Assembly: GCA_030015575.1 (NCBI GenBank)
Contig: JASDDO010000006.1
Coordinates: forward strand, 203,861,632-203,925,631
From: Agapanthus africanus
Taxonomy: Eukaryota; Streptophyta; Magnoliopsida; Asparagales; Amaryllidaceae
Length of the DNA: 64,000 nucleotides
Reading direction: 5' to 3'
Shown: positions 32,519-44,569 of the stretch, one piece after another
Layout: every line of letters starts with the position of its first letter
How positions within the stretch are numbered: position 1 is the stretch's first letter
Notes under the pieces: generated by a model
The model's database searches: none
Told to the model about the DNA's origin: nothing
What the model saw: the letters and a program-made list of their open reading frames with translations, nothing else
Made by a program: the position numbers and the translations under genes

Positions 32519-32537
32519 AAATAAGTTTGGGGGAATT
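32519..32537 (+). other. Polypurine tract of AT1
   Basis: AAAATAAGTTTGGGGGAAT directly before the 3' LTR start TGATCAG. AT2 has AAGTTTCGGGGAATT at the same place. Confidence 0.85.
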
Positions 32538-34376
32538 TGATCAGTCGAAAATATTGTATTTTTAACACGTCAATTTCCCTATCATTTGCACTCATCTAGT
32601 AGTGTTCGGTTTGTATATTACACATATTAGAAAAACAGCTGTAAAATACCAAATTACCCGTGTTGTATACTAAAACCGGCATTTCGAGAGAAATTGTGTG
32701 TTTATCATAGCATCGCATCATTCTTGTGTAGCGCAACACTTGTTTCGAAGTATGTGCAGGAAATTCCAGGAGAATGGCCAAATTTGTGAAACAGTGCTGT
32801 TAAAAAGACGCCAACTCAAGGATTTGAAATCTGGCAATGATCTAGAAGGCATTTTGAGAATAAACATATCAGACAATACACCTTGAGACAGCCAAAGCAC
32901 AGCCATGAAGTTTCAAGCATTGATCCTCCTATTGGGCCGCGGATCCTCGGCCTAAGCAGGCAAATGCCGCGGATCCGCGGCCGTATGGCCACGTCACCTC
33001 CTCAGCTTTGCTGCAATATTCTTCTCTTAGTGTGTACACCTCATCAAGACATGTCAAATTCTATATTACCCTAGAAGCTTCTGCCAGATCAGCAAGGATC
33101 ATTAATCAAGCTAATTATGATTAAGCTAATCAACCTCCTAACAACCCATTTCTAGAAGCATCCCTCCAACTAACTTCTTCTAGAAGCCTCTCTAGCTAAC
33201 AAAATTTTGGAGGGAAATTCAAATTTTGAATCCTAGATCTAAGGTTATGAAGGTCTATAAAAGGGAGCCTAGATCTAGGGTTAATGGTTGTTCATAATTG
33301 GTTGTTCATTCTCTCACCTCTTCCACCGACAAGTTGAGTGACACAACTTGTGCCTCAAAACTCTTCATACAAGTTGAGTGACACAACTTGTAAACCCTAA
33401 TCCAAATTCCAAAGCCAAATTCAAGATCCCGAGTACCAAATCAAGCGAGAAGCCTTCAACCTTTTAGGAGCGGAGCCGATCTTCAATCGAGCAAGTGATC
33501 CAAGCCGATCCGCGACTCAAGGAGACGAGCGAAGCCGAAATCGACGATCAAGTTCTTCCTCTTGTAGTTCTTGAGAGTTATAACTAAATTGTTGATAAAT
33601 AAAAGGTGAAATTCTTTAATCTTGCTTTCTTTAAATTCTTGCATCATGATTCAATCTCAATTTGTGATTGTGGTTCTTGTTGTGATGTTTGAGTAAAACT
33701 CCGCTCGTAAAGGAGTCAAGACGATCAATAGAATGATGATGTAACAAATCTTAAAACGATTCTTAAGTCCTACGAGTTTTGTAAACCCTAGCAAATTGAA
33801 GAATCGACGACCTAGTTTCGTTGCGATACTTTCTTGATTGTGATCGCTCGAAATTAGGGATCCACGATCGATTCTTGAATTTACTAAAGGCTAGAATGTG
33901 AATGATATAGATGAAGGAACAAGGGATAGAAGATGAAACCCTAGTTTCATAAGAAATCCCTAATTCTCGTCGATCATCATCGATCTAGTATCAATTCATC
34001 GATGGATAAGAATATGTAATCGCTAGATTTCATCACATCTATAGATCCGATCGATTCCTACGAGCCCCACTTCGATTCTTGATATTTGATTTGGAAATCA
34101 TCACAAATTCTCAATTCTTGATTTTATCGTTTCTTGATTTAGACTAGATTTTCCTAATTCTTGAACTTCAATTTACAAATCATGAATTGTTTGTTTTTTT
34201 TTCTTTAAAGTTTCAACTCATCTAAATCGAAACACGAACGATTACACTTTCCCTGTGGACGATCCACACTTACTAACTCGCTACATTCGACACCGTTATT
34301 AATTGCGGTCAAATAATTTTTGGTTGTGATTTCTATACAATTTTCTACATACACACGCCGGAAAACGTTTCAATCA
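32538..34376 (+). repeat. 3' LTR of AT1
   Basis: 1839 bp, about 97.4 percent identical to the 5' LTR by eye, followed by target duplication GAACT. All LTR sub-features of the 5' copy recur. Confidence 0.95.
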
Positions 34377-34381
34377 GAACT

Positions 34382-34937
34382 CAAGGGTTCAAAGGAAAAC
34401 AAGTTACAAATTACAAGAGTTCTAAAACAAAACTAAAGAGAAAGTATGTTCTCTCCTTGCCCATGACTTGGTATTTATAGGCAACATGGGTTGCTTAGTA
34501 GCTTTTGGAGGGGAAATCATGATGCTTTAAATCACATCACCTCTTTAATGCACATCACATCACCTCTTTAATTTAATGCACATCGCATCACCTCTTTAGC
34601 ATTTAATGCACATGTTCCCTACTTGCACCATTTCATCATGTCATGTAGCCTAGGCAACCCCACCATGGTCTATGTGCACACTTGCATTGTGTTGGACCAA
34701 AATTGTGTGCATACATCTATTTTCAAAAAGAACTCTTTGGACAATGATCGGTTTTCTGTTCTGTTTTGCAGTGTCGGCTCACAAACGATATATCCGTGAT
34801 TTTAAGTGTATTTCCAGTATTTTATCACGGATACCTGTATTCTGTAATTACTGAGCAGACACTGGTTAATAGTACCGATATATAACAAAACAGATAATGA
34901 ATGAGCGATATTGAAATGCAATTTTCTGTGATAAACA
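34382..34937 (-). repeat. Left (3') LTR of N3, second segment
   Basis: It continues the N3 LTR after AT1 and ends ..CTGTGATAAACA against a polypurine tract. It is strongly similar to 22100-22652 in N2. Confidence 0.85.
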
Positions 34938-34953
34938 AATACCCCAAACTTAT
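34938..34953 (-). other. Polypurine tract of N3
   Basis: On the minus strand ATAAGTTTGGGGTATT before the LTR start TGTTTATCAC. Confidence 0.8.
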
Positions 34954-36308
34954 CTTTTGCTCGTCCCGAGCAAAACAAAATCCTAGCCTCACTTTCGCAG
35001 GGAACGCGATTGCACTGAGCATGTGCAACAAGCCGTTAAAACTCTAGGTGTCCCTAGTAGGAGGAGTGTTGTCTCCTGAGAGTTTTCAGCGGATACTACC
35101 CACAAAATCCCGTCAAGCTAGTTTCATAAGTTAACGTTGATTCTACTCCTACAGTTTACTATATATGTTAGAAATTCTATTATCCTAAGTTAGAAATATC
35201 CAACCCTTATGTTTCACACCTCATATCTATTTAATCTTAGATCCTATACGTTCCAAAAAAAAGTTTAGAAAGATGTTGGTATCTCCTGAGTTTTCCTTCT
35301 AAAGTGTGGTCTCCAATCAGGGATTTTTATCAACTTTACAAAAAACATAAGTCTTATTCTTTATTTCTATCTTTTATCCAAACATCGATTGTATATCCCT
35401 ACGTGTGTGTAAATTTGCACCCCTACACTTAAGAATTCAATTCAAGTTATAGTACGTTTGCCTTAATACCTAATACTACTTCTTTTCATTAATGATGGAC
35501 GGATTTGCTTATACACCTTTCAAGTGACTATTAATGCTACTTGAGGCACTAACGGCCGATTACTGAATATGTGAGCTTAAAGCGTAATTAGCAGTTTCCA
35601 GGTCTTGATTTTATTTATTTATTATTTTTTCTTTATTTTTCTTTTTCAAGACCGGATATATTTTATTCACTGATATTCTTTTTGTGTTTAGCTTTAAATA
35701 CCGTTTTTTCTTTCAACTAGGCTTTCAGGTAAGAGTATTTCTAGGTATCCTCTGCTATCTATTTCTCAAAAAAAATTGTAAGGACGTATAAGTACCAAAG
35801 TTAAACAGAATGAGGGTTATTTTTAGGGTTTTCAATTCCTAAGCCTAGGATTTAGTTATTTCTAACGTATTAAGTAAACTTTCGGAATAAAAATCTAAGT
35901 TACCCTATTAGCTAACTTGACGACAAAGTTTTTATATTTTTTTTTGGAAATTTTTTCGATTTTTATGGGTTTTAAAATAAGTATGCAAATGCAAAAAATA
36001 TATATATGAATGCGAAGGAAGAAAGCTTACCGAGCACACCCCCAAACTTAAACTTGACAGTGCCCTCACTGTCAGGCTACACCAAGAGGGTCAAAATTGT
36101 CGGCTCTCCCCAAAAACAAATTATATACAAAACAAAAAAGAAAACCAAAAAATATATACAAAAAAAGAGTCCCCGCCAAACTTAAGTAAAACAGTGTTTC
36201 CACTGTTTAAGCGTTGAAATTCAGGATTAGGGGAGAGAGAACGGTATGAATCTATACAAGGCCTTACACAGGCCAAACCTAAGTACCAACCATTCAAAAA
36301 TTCTATCT
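34954..36308 (-). other. 3' noncoding region of N3
   Basis: It has no coding sequence except the end of the ORF. It aligns with the 3' regions of N1 and N2. Two hairpin plus G-tract modules lie at 36056-36073 and 36190-36207. FEWLVL-encoding sequence lies at 36272-36298. Confidence 0.6.
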
Positions 36309-37918
36309 CTATAATGTGCAGTTTGGTGAAAGAATACGGAGAGGAAAGAAATGGAGAATACGCGAGACTGTATGGAGATAGAAGTTGTATATAGTCCAGG
36401 TATATGAGAAGAAGAATGGCGGAAGGGAAAAAGAAAAAGGTGTACGAACTTGAGGATGAAAATGGAGTGAATAGATTAGCACAATTTGTGATGACCGATG
36501 TGTAAGAAGCGTTTGTGCTAATCTATTAACCCGTCGAGAAATGGGGTCAAATCCCTCAAGATTCGTGAGAAAACATGGGTACGCCGAACTTGGTAAACCA
36601 GACATAGTAAATGAAAGTGATACGGTGTCTTGCAAGGTCGGAATGATGGAAAGGATGGAGGGAAGTGATTGAGGAGGGGTATCAGGTAAAGGTTCAGGAG
36701 GGTGTACAAAGTCAATGACAGGGATAAGATGAATTGGAAAATCCGACTCATCAATTAAAACTGGTTCATCCTCAAAGATATCCTCAAAATTTTCCTCAAA
36801 GTTAAGCTTATCCATGCATTTATCATCAAAATCTAGACGCATATGGAGTTCGGGAAAAACAGTTAATGACTCGGAATAATGAATTGGAGAGAAAAACTCA
36901 ACCAAAACTGCGGGTTCATCATCCGAAATATCCCCAGCGTCGATATCCTCAATCAAGTGAAAATCAATTTTCTCAGACACCTCATCAAAACCATGGATTT
37001 TAATCAATTTTGGTTCTAAGATGGAGGTGTATAGGTCAAAAGGATTGGGTGTGGTTTCACTTGACATGGACCCTTCAAAATCGGGCAAATCAAACACTAC
37101 AAAGTCGTACAACTCATTAATCATTCTATCTTCAATTGATAAATCATTTGGGACACTCGATAGACTTTCAAAATAGGAGTTGTGGGATTCAATTTGGGAT
37201 GGGTAGGTTTGATTTTGAAAGGTGTACAACTCACTCTTTTCACTCAAATTCTCAGCTTGTCCTACCGCCGTTTCATACATTGGAAAATGTGGAGCTAGTT
37301 GGAAACTAGCTACCGGTTTAGTAGGTTGTATGAGGGCGGCCATGGACGCATTCAAATCCATCATCTGTTGGTACGACGCTACCTGAAAGTCTTCCAATGA
37401 CTGTTCTAGACTAGACATAGGTTGTGACGGGGTTTCAGTAAAGATTCGAAGTTGTTTGGATACTGGAAACCCCCAAAAGGCTGTTCAGAAGCAATGTCTA
37501 GGGAATGTGCAAAAGTCGGGGAGGACAGGTAGGAATTGAATGCTTGGACAGGGGTAGGATCAACATACGGATAAGAAGGTGAATGGAATTGTTGATCCAA
37601 AGAATTCGCGGTGGTGAAAGGAGTGAAAGATCGGTTACGAGATTGTTCAATACGTTCAGTAAGAGACATAGGTCTTGGGGTTACAACCAGACTCTCAAAA
37701 GGGGTATCAACGTATGAAGGTGGTGAGAGTTGAAATGGTTGATACAGGGTGGATTGCGGAGTCCAATTGATTGTCCTAGACGCGTCTATCCGATCTTTCA
37801 AAGAAATTTTAGGCACGGAGGGATCGTTTGACGTTCGACCAAAGCAAGACCCGTAGGAAGTAATGTCTGGTTGTGGGTACCAAAGTTCGGCAAGTGTTTT
37901 TCGAGGTGGGGTACCCAT
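36309..37918 (-). pseudogene. N3 acidic ORF, homologue of the N2 ORF, broken
   Basis: Starts MGTPPRKTLAELWYPQPDIT at 37918, the same start as the N2 ORF. It continues with the same Ser/Pro/Thr-rich amino part, the SSLEQSLEDFQVASYQQMMDL stretch and the acidic repeats (DAGDISDDEPAVLVEFFSPI, EDIFEDEPVLIDES). It lacks a zinc knuckle and any enzyme domain. Most differences from N2 are substitutions that keep the acidic character. It is broken in at least one place. The function is unknown; see the N2 entry. Confidence 0.6.
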
Positions 37919-39295
37919 GATATGAAGAGAGGAAGAAGAATAAGAGAAAAGGAGGGGAAAAGAATGTGGTTTTTTTTTTCTTTCAAGTTAGTTATTAACA
38001 AAAGAATGAAATATACTCACAAAAAGAATCTGGACAAAAACAATCACGACACAAAAATACCACACACCTAATCGTTCTAGGGTTCACCTAGGTCAACTAG
38101 ACCTGCCTCAGAACTTGATTGTTGAAGTAAAACTGTGTCGAGAAACGGGCTCAAGATATAGATCACGAGGCCAGGTAAGTGCAGAGATAAGGGGTGGTTT
38201 TCCGACGCTTTCGCGAAGGTCCTTAATTAAATAACCCTTTCTCTTTTGGCGGTTTCGCCGTGAACACTTTCCTAGACACCCCGTGAACGATATACCGTTA
38301 AGCGGTGTTCTAAACACAGTTAACTTCTCCTAGTGAGCGCGAAGTCCTTAAGGCTTAAAGTCTAGTTTCTTTTAAAAATTTGTGCGGGTAAGCGTTATGT
38401 TCAAGTTCATGATTTGTGGGCCACGGAAAAGGGGATCAAATCCTTTACCGTATCTTATGGGGTTCGCTTGCCCTTAAGTCCGTATTGATGTATGCAATGC
38501 GCAAAATAAAAAATTTTTTCAAAAAAATCAAACAATCTTTTTTTATGTTTAAGCTCGGCACTGCAACAAATACGGGTTAGTCAAGTTTTAGCGTTTGCTA
38601 GCGAACTTGCAAAGAATCCTGCAAAGATATTATAGTGGATGCATCAGATTTGAGAAGAAGGTGTTAGTAAAATACGTACCGATAAATTTTTGGGTTAGGA
38701 AACCCCCGTTGAATCAAATCCGGTAAGCTTGAAAAATTTGCTTGCGCGGGTCAAACTACCCGGATCTTTGGCACTGTACTTCGTAACCACCTTAACTTTG
38801 AATGTGCACTTTGCTCCCCACGCTCGCTATTCCCAAATCCGCAAAATCTACAAATGTCGGAAAAACGGATATTAGTGCGGAAAAGCGATACGAATGCCCA
38901 AATACCTGCACACTAAAAATTATAAAAAACAAACAATAAAATAGGACAAAAACAGAACACTGGAGCACAGAGGAAATTTTGGAGGCAAAAGATGGTGCTC
39001 CGGCTGGCGCCGCCGGATATGGAGGAGATGTCGCCGGATCTTCTTTGGAGAATGGTCTCCAATTTTCATCTGTGATCACACTGTTCTACTAGTATCTTAT
39101 TGGTATTGTTTGTTTTTTCTGTTTAGTTCCAGAGTGGTTGCAGGTAAGAATTCCAGAGAACAAAATGGTTAGTTTAGTTAGTAATTTTTTGTTTTGGTTT
39201 TGAAATTTTTATGTTGTTTTGAAAATAAGGGTTAGTTGTATAGATGAGATGTATAATGATTAACCCGAAATAACAAGAATAAAAACGTTACCGTC
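37919..39295 (-). other. Leader of N3
   Basis: Untranslated, closely similar to the N2 leader over most of its length. It includes the conserved module at 38172-38347, where the turn reads CGC-GAAA-GCG on the minus strand. Confidence 0.65.
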
Positions 39296-39313
39296 TCCCC
39301 GGCATCGGCGCCA
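39296..39313 (-). other. Primer binding site of N3, Asp tRNA type
   Basis: On the minus strand TGGCGCCGATGCCGGGGA, one base different from the AT2 site, two bases from the LTR end at 39316. Confidence 0.85.
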
Positions 39314-39315
39314 TT

Positions 39316-39760
39316 TGATCGCACGCTTTCGGCGTGTCGGAGTTCAAAGTTCTAAAATTATAACTGCGATCAGGAAGGTGTCGCTTTGCAGCTTGCCGCG
39401 ATGAGTACGGGTCGTCCGAAGGGAGACAGAGCGTTTTACGTTCTTTTTTTGACGAGTTAATGCGCGCGGCGAAAATGTTCGTATCTACCCTATGTGTATA
39501 TATGCAAAAGAATAAGCTGTTAGGATTAAATATGATAGTGTAAGTTAAGGAAATCCGTACTCAATCCTTTGAGCCGAGCATGAACACTAAAGCTAGATCA
39601 ATCGGCAACAACGTGGATTAGGGTGCTTAAGCACGGTATTGTGAAATCTGGCTTATTGACTCTTGTCCAACCGTTCTTGTCGCTTGCTTTCACCTTCGGC
39701 CAATCCGAATGCAACCGGTCACGGTTAGGAATCACCGATTCCTTGGTAGGGTAGGGCGCC
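39316..39760 (-). repeat. Right (5') LTR of N3, first segment
   Basis: Begins TGATCGCACG and matches 24048-24470. AT2 enters after GCGCC (39756-39760). The remainder must lie beyond the right edge. The first 45 bases differ from the left LTR. Confidence 0.8.
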
Positions 39761-41606
39761 TGATCAGTCGAAAATATTGCATTTTTAACACATCAATTTC
39801 CCTACCATTTGCACTTATCTAAATGTGTTCGGTATGAATATAGCACATATTAGCAAATTGACTGCAAAATACCAAATAACATGTGTTATACATTATAACC
39901 GGCATTTTGAGGGAAATTGAGTGTTTATTATTGCACGCATGATCTTTTGTATTTCGCAACACTTGTCTCGAGAATCTGTGCAGGAAATTCCAGGTAAAAG
40001 AGCCAAAACTGGTAAAAGTGCTGATAAAAATATGCCAAGTCCAAGACTTGTGATCTGGTAGTGAACAAGAAATATTTATGAGATTCCACACATTAGAAAA
40101 GTTCCACAAGGCCAGCACAAAGCAGTGAAAGAAATTCCATACACAGAAGCCATCAAAGGGCCGCGGATCAGCGGCCGTAAGGCCCTATTGGCGGCGGATC
40201 CGTGGACATGAGGACACGTCATCGGCAGATTGTCATTTCAGGCTTCTCCTTTAATTGGTCAAACTTCTTCAAGCCACTTTGTTCTCCAGAAATCTCAAGA
40301 AGCTTCTGTCCGAACAGCCAAGCTTTTTGTACAAGCTAAACACTTCCGAGCTTCCCAAAATAAGCTAACTCAACCTAGAAGCTTCTTCCTAGCCTCCAAG
40401 CTTCTAAAGGAAGCTAGTTAACTAACTAAACCTAGAAGATTCTACCTAACTACCAAGCTTGCAAGAGAAGCTAAACTAAACCTAGCTTCTAAAGGAAGCT
40501 AATCCTAATCAAGGCTATAAAAAGGACCCAAGGGCTTTATTCTAGGTTGTTCAATAATTTCCAACACAAGTTGAGTGACACAACTTGTGCATTCAAACCC
40601 TAACCCTAATCCATTTCCAAAAGCCAAATTCAAGATCTCCGAGTACAAATCAAGCAAGAAGCCTTCAACCTTTTAGAAGCGACGCCGATCTTCAACCGAG
40701 CAAGTGATCCAAGACGATCCGCGACTCACGGAGACGATGCGAAGCTAATTCGGCGATCGAGTTCTTTCCTCAATTCTTGTAGTTCTTGAGCGAATTGTAA
40801 TGGAATTGTTGAATAATAAAAGGTGAAATTTCTTTATCTTGCTTATCTTTATATTCTTGCATTGTGATGAGTTCTCAATTCTTGATTGTGTTCTTTGTCA
40901 TGATGTTTGAGTAAAAACTCCGCTCGTGGAGGAATCGAGAAAATTGATAGTTGAAGATGATTAAATTTTTTTACGATTCTTAAGTCCTATGAGTTTTGTA
41001 AACTTTAGTAAATTGAATTATTGACAACCTAGTTTCGAGCGATGCTTTCTTGATTGTTTTCGCTCTTAATTAGTGATCAGCGATCGATGCTTGAATTTCC
41101 TAGATGCTAGATTATGAATGAAAATCAACGAAAGGATAAGGGATATATGATGAAACCCTAGTTTCCGCAAGAGATCCCTAAACCTCGTTGATCGCCATCG
41201 ATCTAGCAACAAATCATCAAAGGAGAAGAATACGTAATCACAAGTCTTCATCCTCACTATCGATTCGATCGATTCTTATGAGCCTCATAACAAATCTTGA
41301 TTACTAATTCGATTTGGATATCATCAATTCTTGATTCTTGATTTTTAGTATTCTTGATATTAGATCTAGATTTTGATAATTCTTGAAATTCACTTTCATA
41401 AATCTTGAATTGATGTTTCTTTTCTTTTCTCTTTAATTTTCAGTTCATCTAAATCAATTACGAACGAATCACACTTTCCCTGCGGACGATCCGCATTCAT
41501 TAACGCCCTACATCGACACCGTTATTGATTGCGGTTTACAAATTTCTTTGATTGTGATCTTTATATACATTTTCAAAACACGACACACAAAGAATCGATT
41601 CAATCA
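39761..41606 (+). repeat. 5' LTR of AT2
   Basis: 1846 bp, TGATCAGTCG to ..TTCAATCA. TATA box at 40516, one ACAAGTTG stem-loop at 40566-40588, GC-rich palindrome region at 40160-40210. Clearly homologous to the AT1 LTR but well diverged in the first half. Confidence 0.9.
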
Positions 41607-41608
41607 AA

Positions 41609-41626
41609 TGGCGCCGTTGCCGGGGA
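41609..41626 (+). other. Primer binding site of AT2, Asp tRNA type
   Basis: TGGCGCCGTTGCCGGGGA, the standard Athila form, two bases after the LTR. Confidence 0.9.
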
Positions 41627-42586
41627 TAGTGTGCTAATTTGTTCGTTTTTGAAATTGAATTGAAAGATTTATTAATCCATCAGAATTTTTAAATCAAAAT
41701 TCGCGCAAACACTAAACGATTCATTGTGATTTGTTGCAAGGAAATCTGGAATCGGTGGAGCAAGTGAAATTTTTTTCTGAATATTCCAGAGAGTTCAGTG
41801 AGTGAACAGGAGCTGCTGCAAGAATTTCTGTGCAGGAATCTCAACATCAGACCGTGGAACCGCGGCATTGGAGGCCTTTTCGCGGCGGAAACGCGGCGTG
41901 TCTACGACTTCACTGCACGAAACTTCTCTGGTATCTTTCTTACTTTCTTATCTTTTCCTCGATATGCTCCAGTAACCAATTTCTGCAGGTTTCTTTGCAA
42001 AAATTCGCAGCGCCGCAAAATATAAAAATTGTGCGTGTTTGATCTTGGTTGTTTGCATTTTTAATACGGAAATTAAGGGGCAAAAACCAAATTCAGATTA
42101 GGTCGGGAGTTCATTACCCGTCCTAAGCCCCAAAAATCACAAAACTGCATCAACATTACCCTCATTAACTAAAAAATATCCAGATATGACTCTAAGGACC
42201 GTCGCGCTCACTTAGGACATGAGAAGGTCGCGGGTAATCTATTGCTTATCCGCGTTTCTTTTGTGGTGTCTAATGCAAGTGTGTCTAAGGCAAGTGGTTA
42301 CTTAATTAGGCCCACTACTTACGTAGTGGAGAACCTCCCACTTACCTGGCACTTACTTGGTCACAGGAGAGGCAAAGAGGCAGTAGAGGATTGATCTTGC
42401 GACTTGTCTTCTGGCAGTTAGGAGTGGTATAGAGACTTGATCTAGGTGACCACTAGATCTAGGGTTGATTGTGCATTGTTGTGATTTGTATTTTTTTTCA
42501 AAAATCCGTATCTTTTCAAAACAAACACCACTTCATATTTTCCTTAATTATCACAACGTTGCCACTTGTACTAAACCTTTTAGTAC
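41627..42586 (+). other. Leader of AT2 with conserved module
   Basis: Matches the AT1 leader. The module lies at 42203-42348, with stem-loop CCACTAC-TTAC-GTAGTGG at 42311-42328 and AACCTCCC at 42332. No credible ORF. Confidence 0.65.
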
Positions 42587-44340
42587 ATGCTCGGCTGGAC
42601 ACGGGATTCTAGTGTCCGACTTGTCCGCGTTCCCCAGATCGACTCTGAAGTCGGTATTTCTACGTCTACTTCTTCTTTACCCACCACCACACCCACTTCG
42701 ATGGACGGTTTTCCATCGAACTTCTTTAACACTGCTCTGTCGTCGTCCGCAGGTGCGCAGAATCCACCCCGCATCTCTCTCCAAGAGAGATGCTATCTTA
42801 TGCGAGGTCCTTTTTCGACCCGTCTCACCATTCCACCAGCCAACGGGGAAAATTTTGAAATAAAACCCCAATACATCAACCTTCTACCAAAATTTCACGG
42901 TCTCGAGTCTGAAGACGCATATGTCTTTATTACCAAATTTGAAAATGTATGCGCAATGATGGGTACTTCACAGCTTTCTGTGGATGCTATGCGTCTACTT
43001 CTTCCATTTACTTTGTGCGATATAGCCGAGAAGTGGCTTTCTAACACAACCGCACATTCCATTTCAAACTGGGAAGAATTCGTCGCAGCATTCCGTAAGA
43101 AATTCTTCCCGAATCATAAAACAGCTCGAGTCCGTAGCGAAATAAATCAATTCACCCAGCTTCCAAACGAACCATTCTCGAAGTGTTTTGAACGCTTCAA
43201 GGATCTGTTAGTTCAATGTCCACATCACGGAATCCCTAGATGGGATCTGTGCAGAATCATATATGAGGGCATTAATCCTACCACGAAACAGAACCTTGAA
43301 TCTATGTGTTAAGGCACTTTCATGACTAAAGACGATGGTGAAGCCTGGAAATTTTTAGAAGATTTCGCTGAAAAATCTTTGCAGTGGGAGAGTGTAAACC
43401 AGTCATCGTCTAGGGGTGGCATTCACCAAATTGATGTTTCTATAGGAGTTAGAGCTGAAATGGCAGCAATGCAAAAGAAACTCGAAGCTATGGAACATAA
43501 ATTTTTAGCAGCCTCCCTAAATCCGATGTCGCTCCCCAAAACTGTATGTGGATGTTGTTCTGATCCATCACATCTTACGGAAGAATGTCCATTGAATTCT
43601 CCGTTTCAAGGTCATGAGCATACTAATGCTGCTTTCCAACAAAGACCTAGAAACGACCCGTATTCTTCCACATATAATCAGGGTTGGAGGAATCACCCTA
43701 ACTTTGCTTGGAACCAACAACAAAATCAAAATACGGTTCCAAATCAAAACAATTTCCAAAGGGCTCCTCCACCACAACAGCAGCCATTTCAACTAACTCA
43801 GCACCCCTACCAATCACAAAATTTTCGAAACCAGGTCAACACACCCGCACCGAATAATCCTTTGCAGTTGACCGGTACTGATGATTCCTCTTCACTCGCT
43901 CAAACTGTGAATTTGCTTTTGACAAATTTCATGAAAGTTTCGGCAAATCTTCAGTCTTCCGTCGATGATATAAAGAAAAACTCTGCGTTCCAAAGTGAGA
44001 GTATTAAATCGATGGAAGCACAAATTGCACAATTGAAAGCCGAAATGAGTGCAAGAGAAAAAGCGAAACTTCCAGCTCAACCTTTACCTAATCCTGGCTT
44101 TTCATATCATGTGAACGAAATCACCACGTTGAGATCTGGAAGAGTGCTTGACAACCATGTTGGTGAGGAGATTGATAATAATAAAGAATCAATTGATGAT
44201 ACCCCGGCTGATACCTTTCCTTCCACTTCTACTTCTAATTCTGACCCCACCACCTTCTTCCGAGCCTATTCTCCATTTTCCTCAAGGCTCGCACCCTCAG
44301 CACACTTCTTCCACTCCACCCAAGACGATCCCCACTCCTA
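42587..44340 (+). pseudogene. gag: AT2 gag, Athila type, broken
   Basis: Homologous to AT1 gag along its length. It has the same start MLGWTRDS, the gag domain with LLPKFHGLESEDAYVFITKF, CDIAEKWLSNTTAHSISNWE and CPHHGIPRWDLCRIIYEG, and a CX2CX4HX4C zinc knuckle (about 43549-43590). A Gln/Asn/Pro-rich tail follows, then a clear coiled-coil stretch (ESIKSMEAQIAQLKAEMSAR). The coiled coil continues further here than in AT1. It is broken in a few places. Confidence 0.8.
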
Positions 44341-44569
44341 TTCTTGATCGTTCTTACCCACCCGATCTTCTCCAATGTTGGACCCCGACCTTATTGCTCA
44401 AGCTCCTTATCCGAATCGGTTAAAGGGAAACACACTAAGTCCGCAAATGGAGAAAATCACTGAAATCTTTAAATAGGTTAACATCAACATCCCTCTTCTA
44501 GATGCTATCCAACAAGTCCCCGCATATGCGAAAGTTCTCAAAGACTTATGCACTAGGAAGAGGAAGACT

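Larger units (their letters stand above)
25282..34376 (+). mobile_element. AT1, Athila-like gypsy element with gag and protease only
   Basis: A structurally complete element of 9095 bp: two LTRs (25282-27119 and 32538-34376), target duplication GAACT on both sides (25277-25281 and 34377-34381), an Asp-tRNA-type primer site, gag, protease and a polypurine tract. Between protease and the 3' LTR there are only 1.4 kb, with no reverse transcriptase, RNase H or integrase. AT2 has the same layout, so the gap is a family trait. The LTRs differ at about 48 of 1838 positions by my count (about 2.6 percent). That gives near one million years if the commonly used rate of 1.3e-8 per site per year applies. 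A few breaks lie in its coding part. Confidence 0.9.
24048..39760 (-). mobile_element. N3, non-autonomous LTR element, host of LINE, AT1 and AT2
   Basis: N3 is inserted in the leader of element B (left flank TGCCC, 24043-24047). Its left LTR runs 24048-25281 and 34382-34937, split by AT1 and carrying a LINE tail. The internal part is 34938-39315. Its right LTR begins at 39316 and is entered by AT2 at 39761, so the rest of that LTR lies beyond the right edge. The primer site is an Athila-type TGGCGCCGATGCCGGGGA. It carries one acidic ORF, as N2 does, and no enzymes. The ORF is broken in at least one place. Confidence 0.8.
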
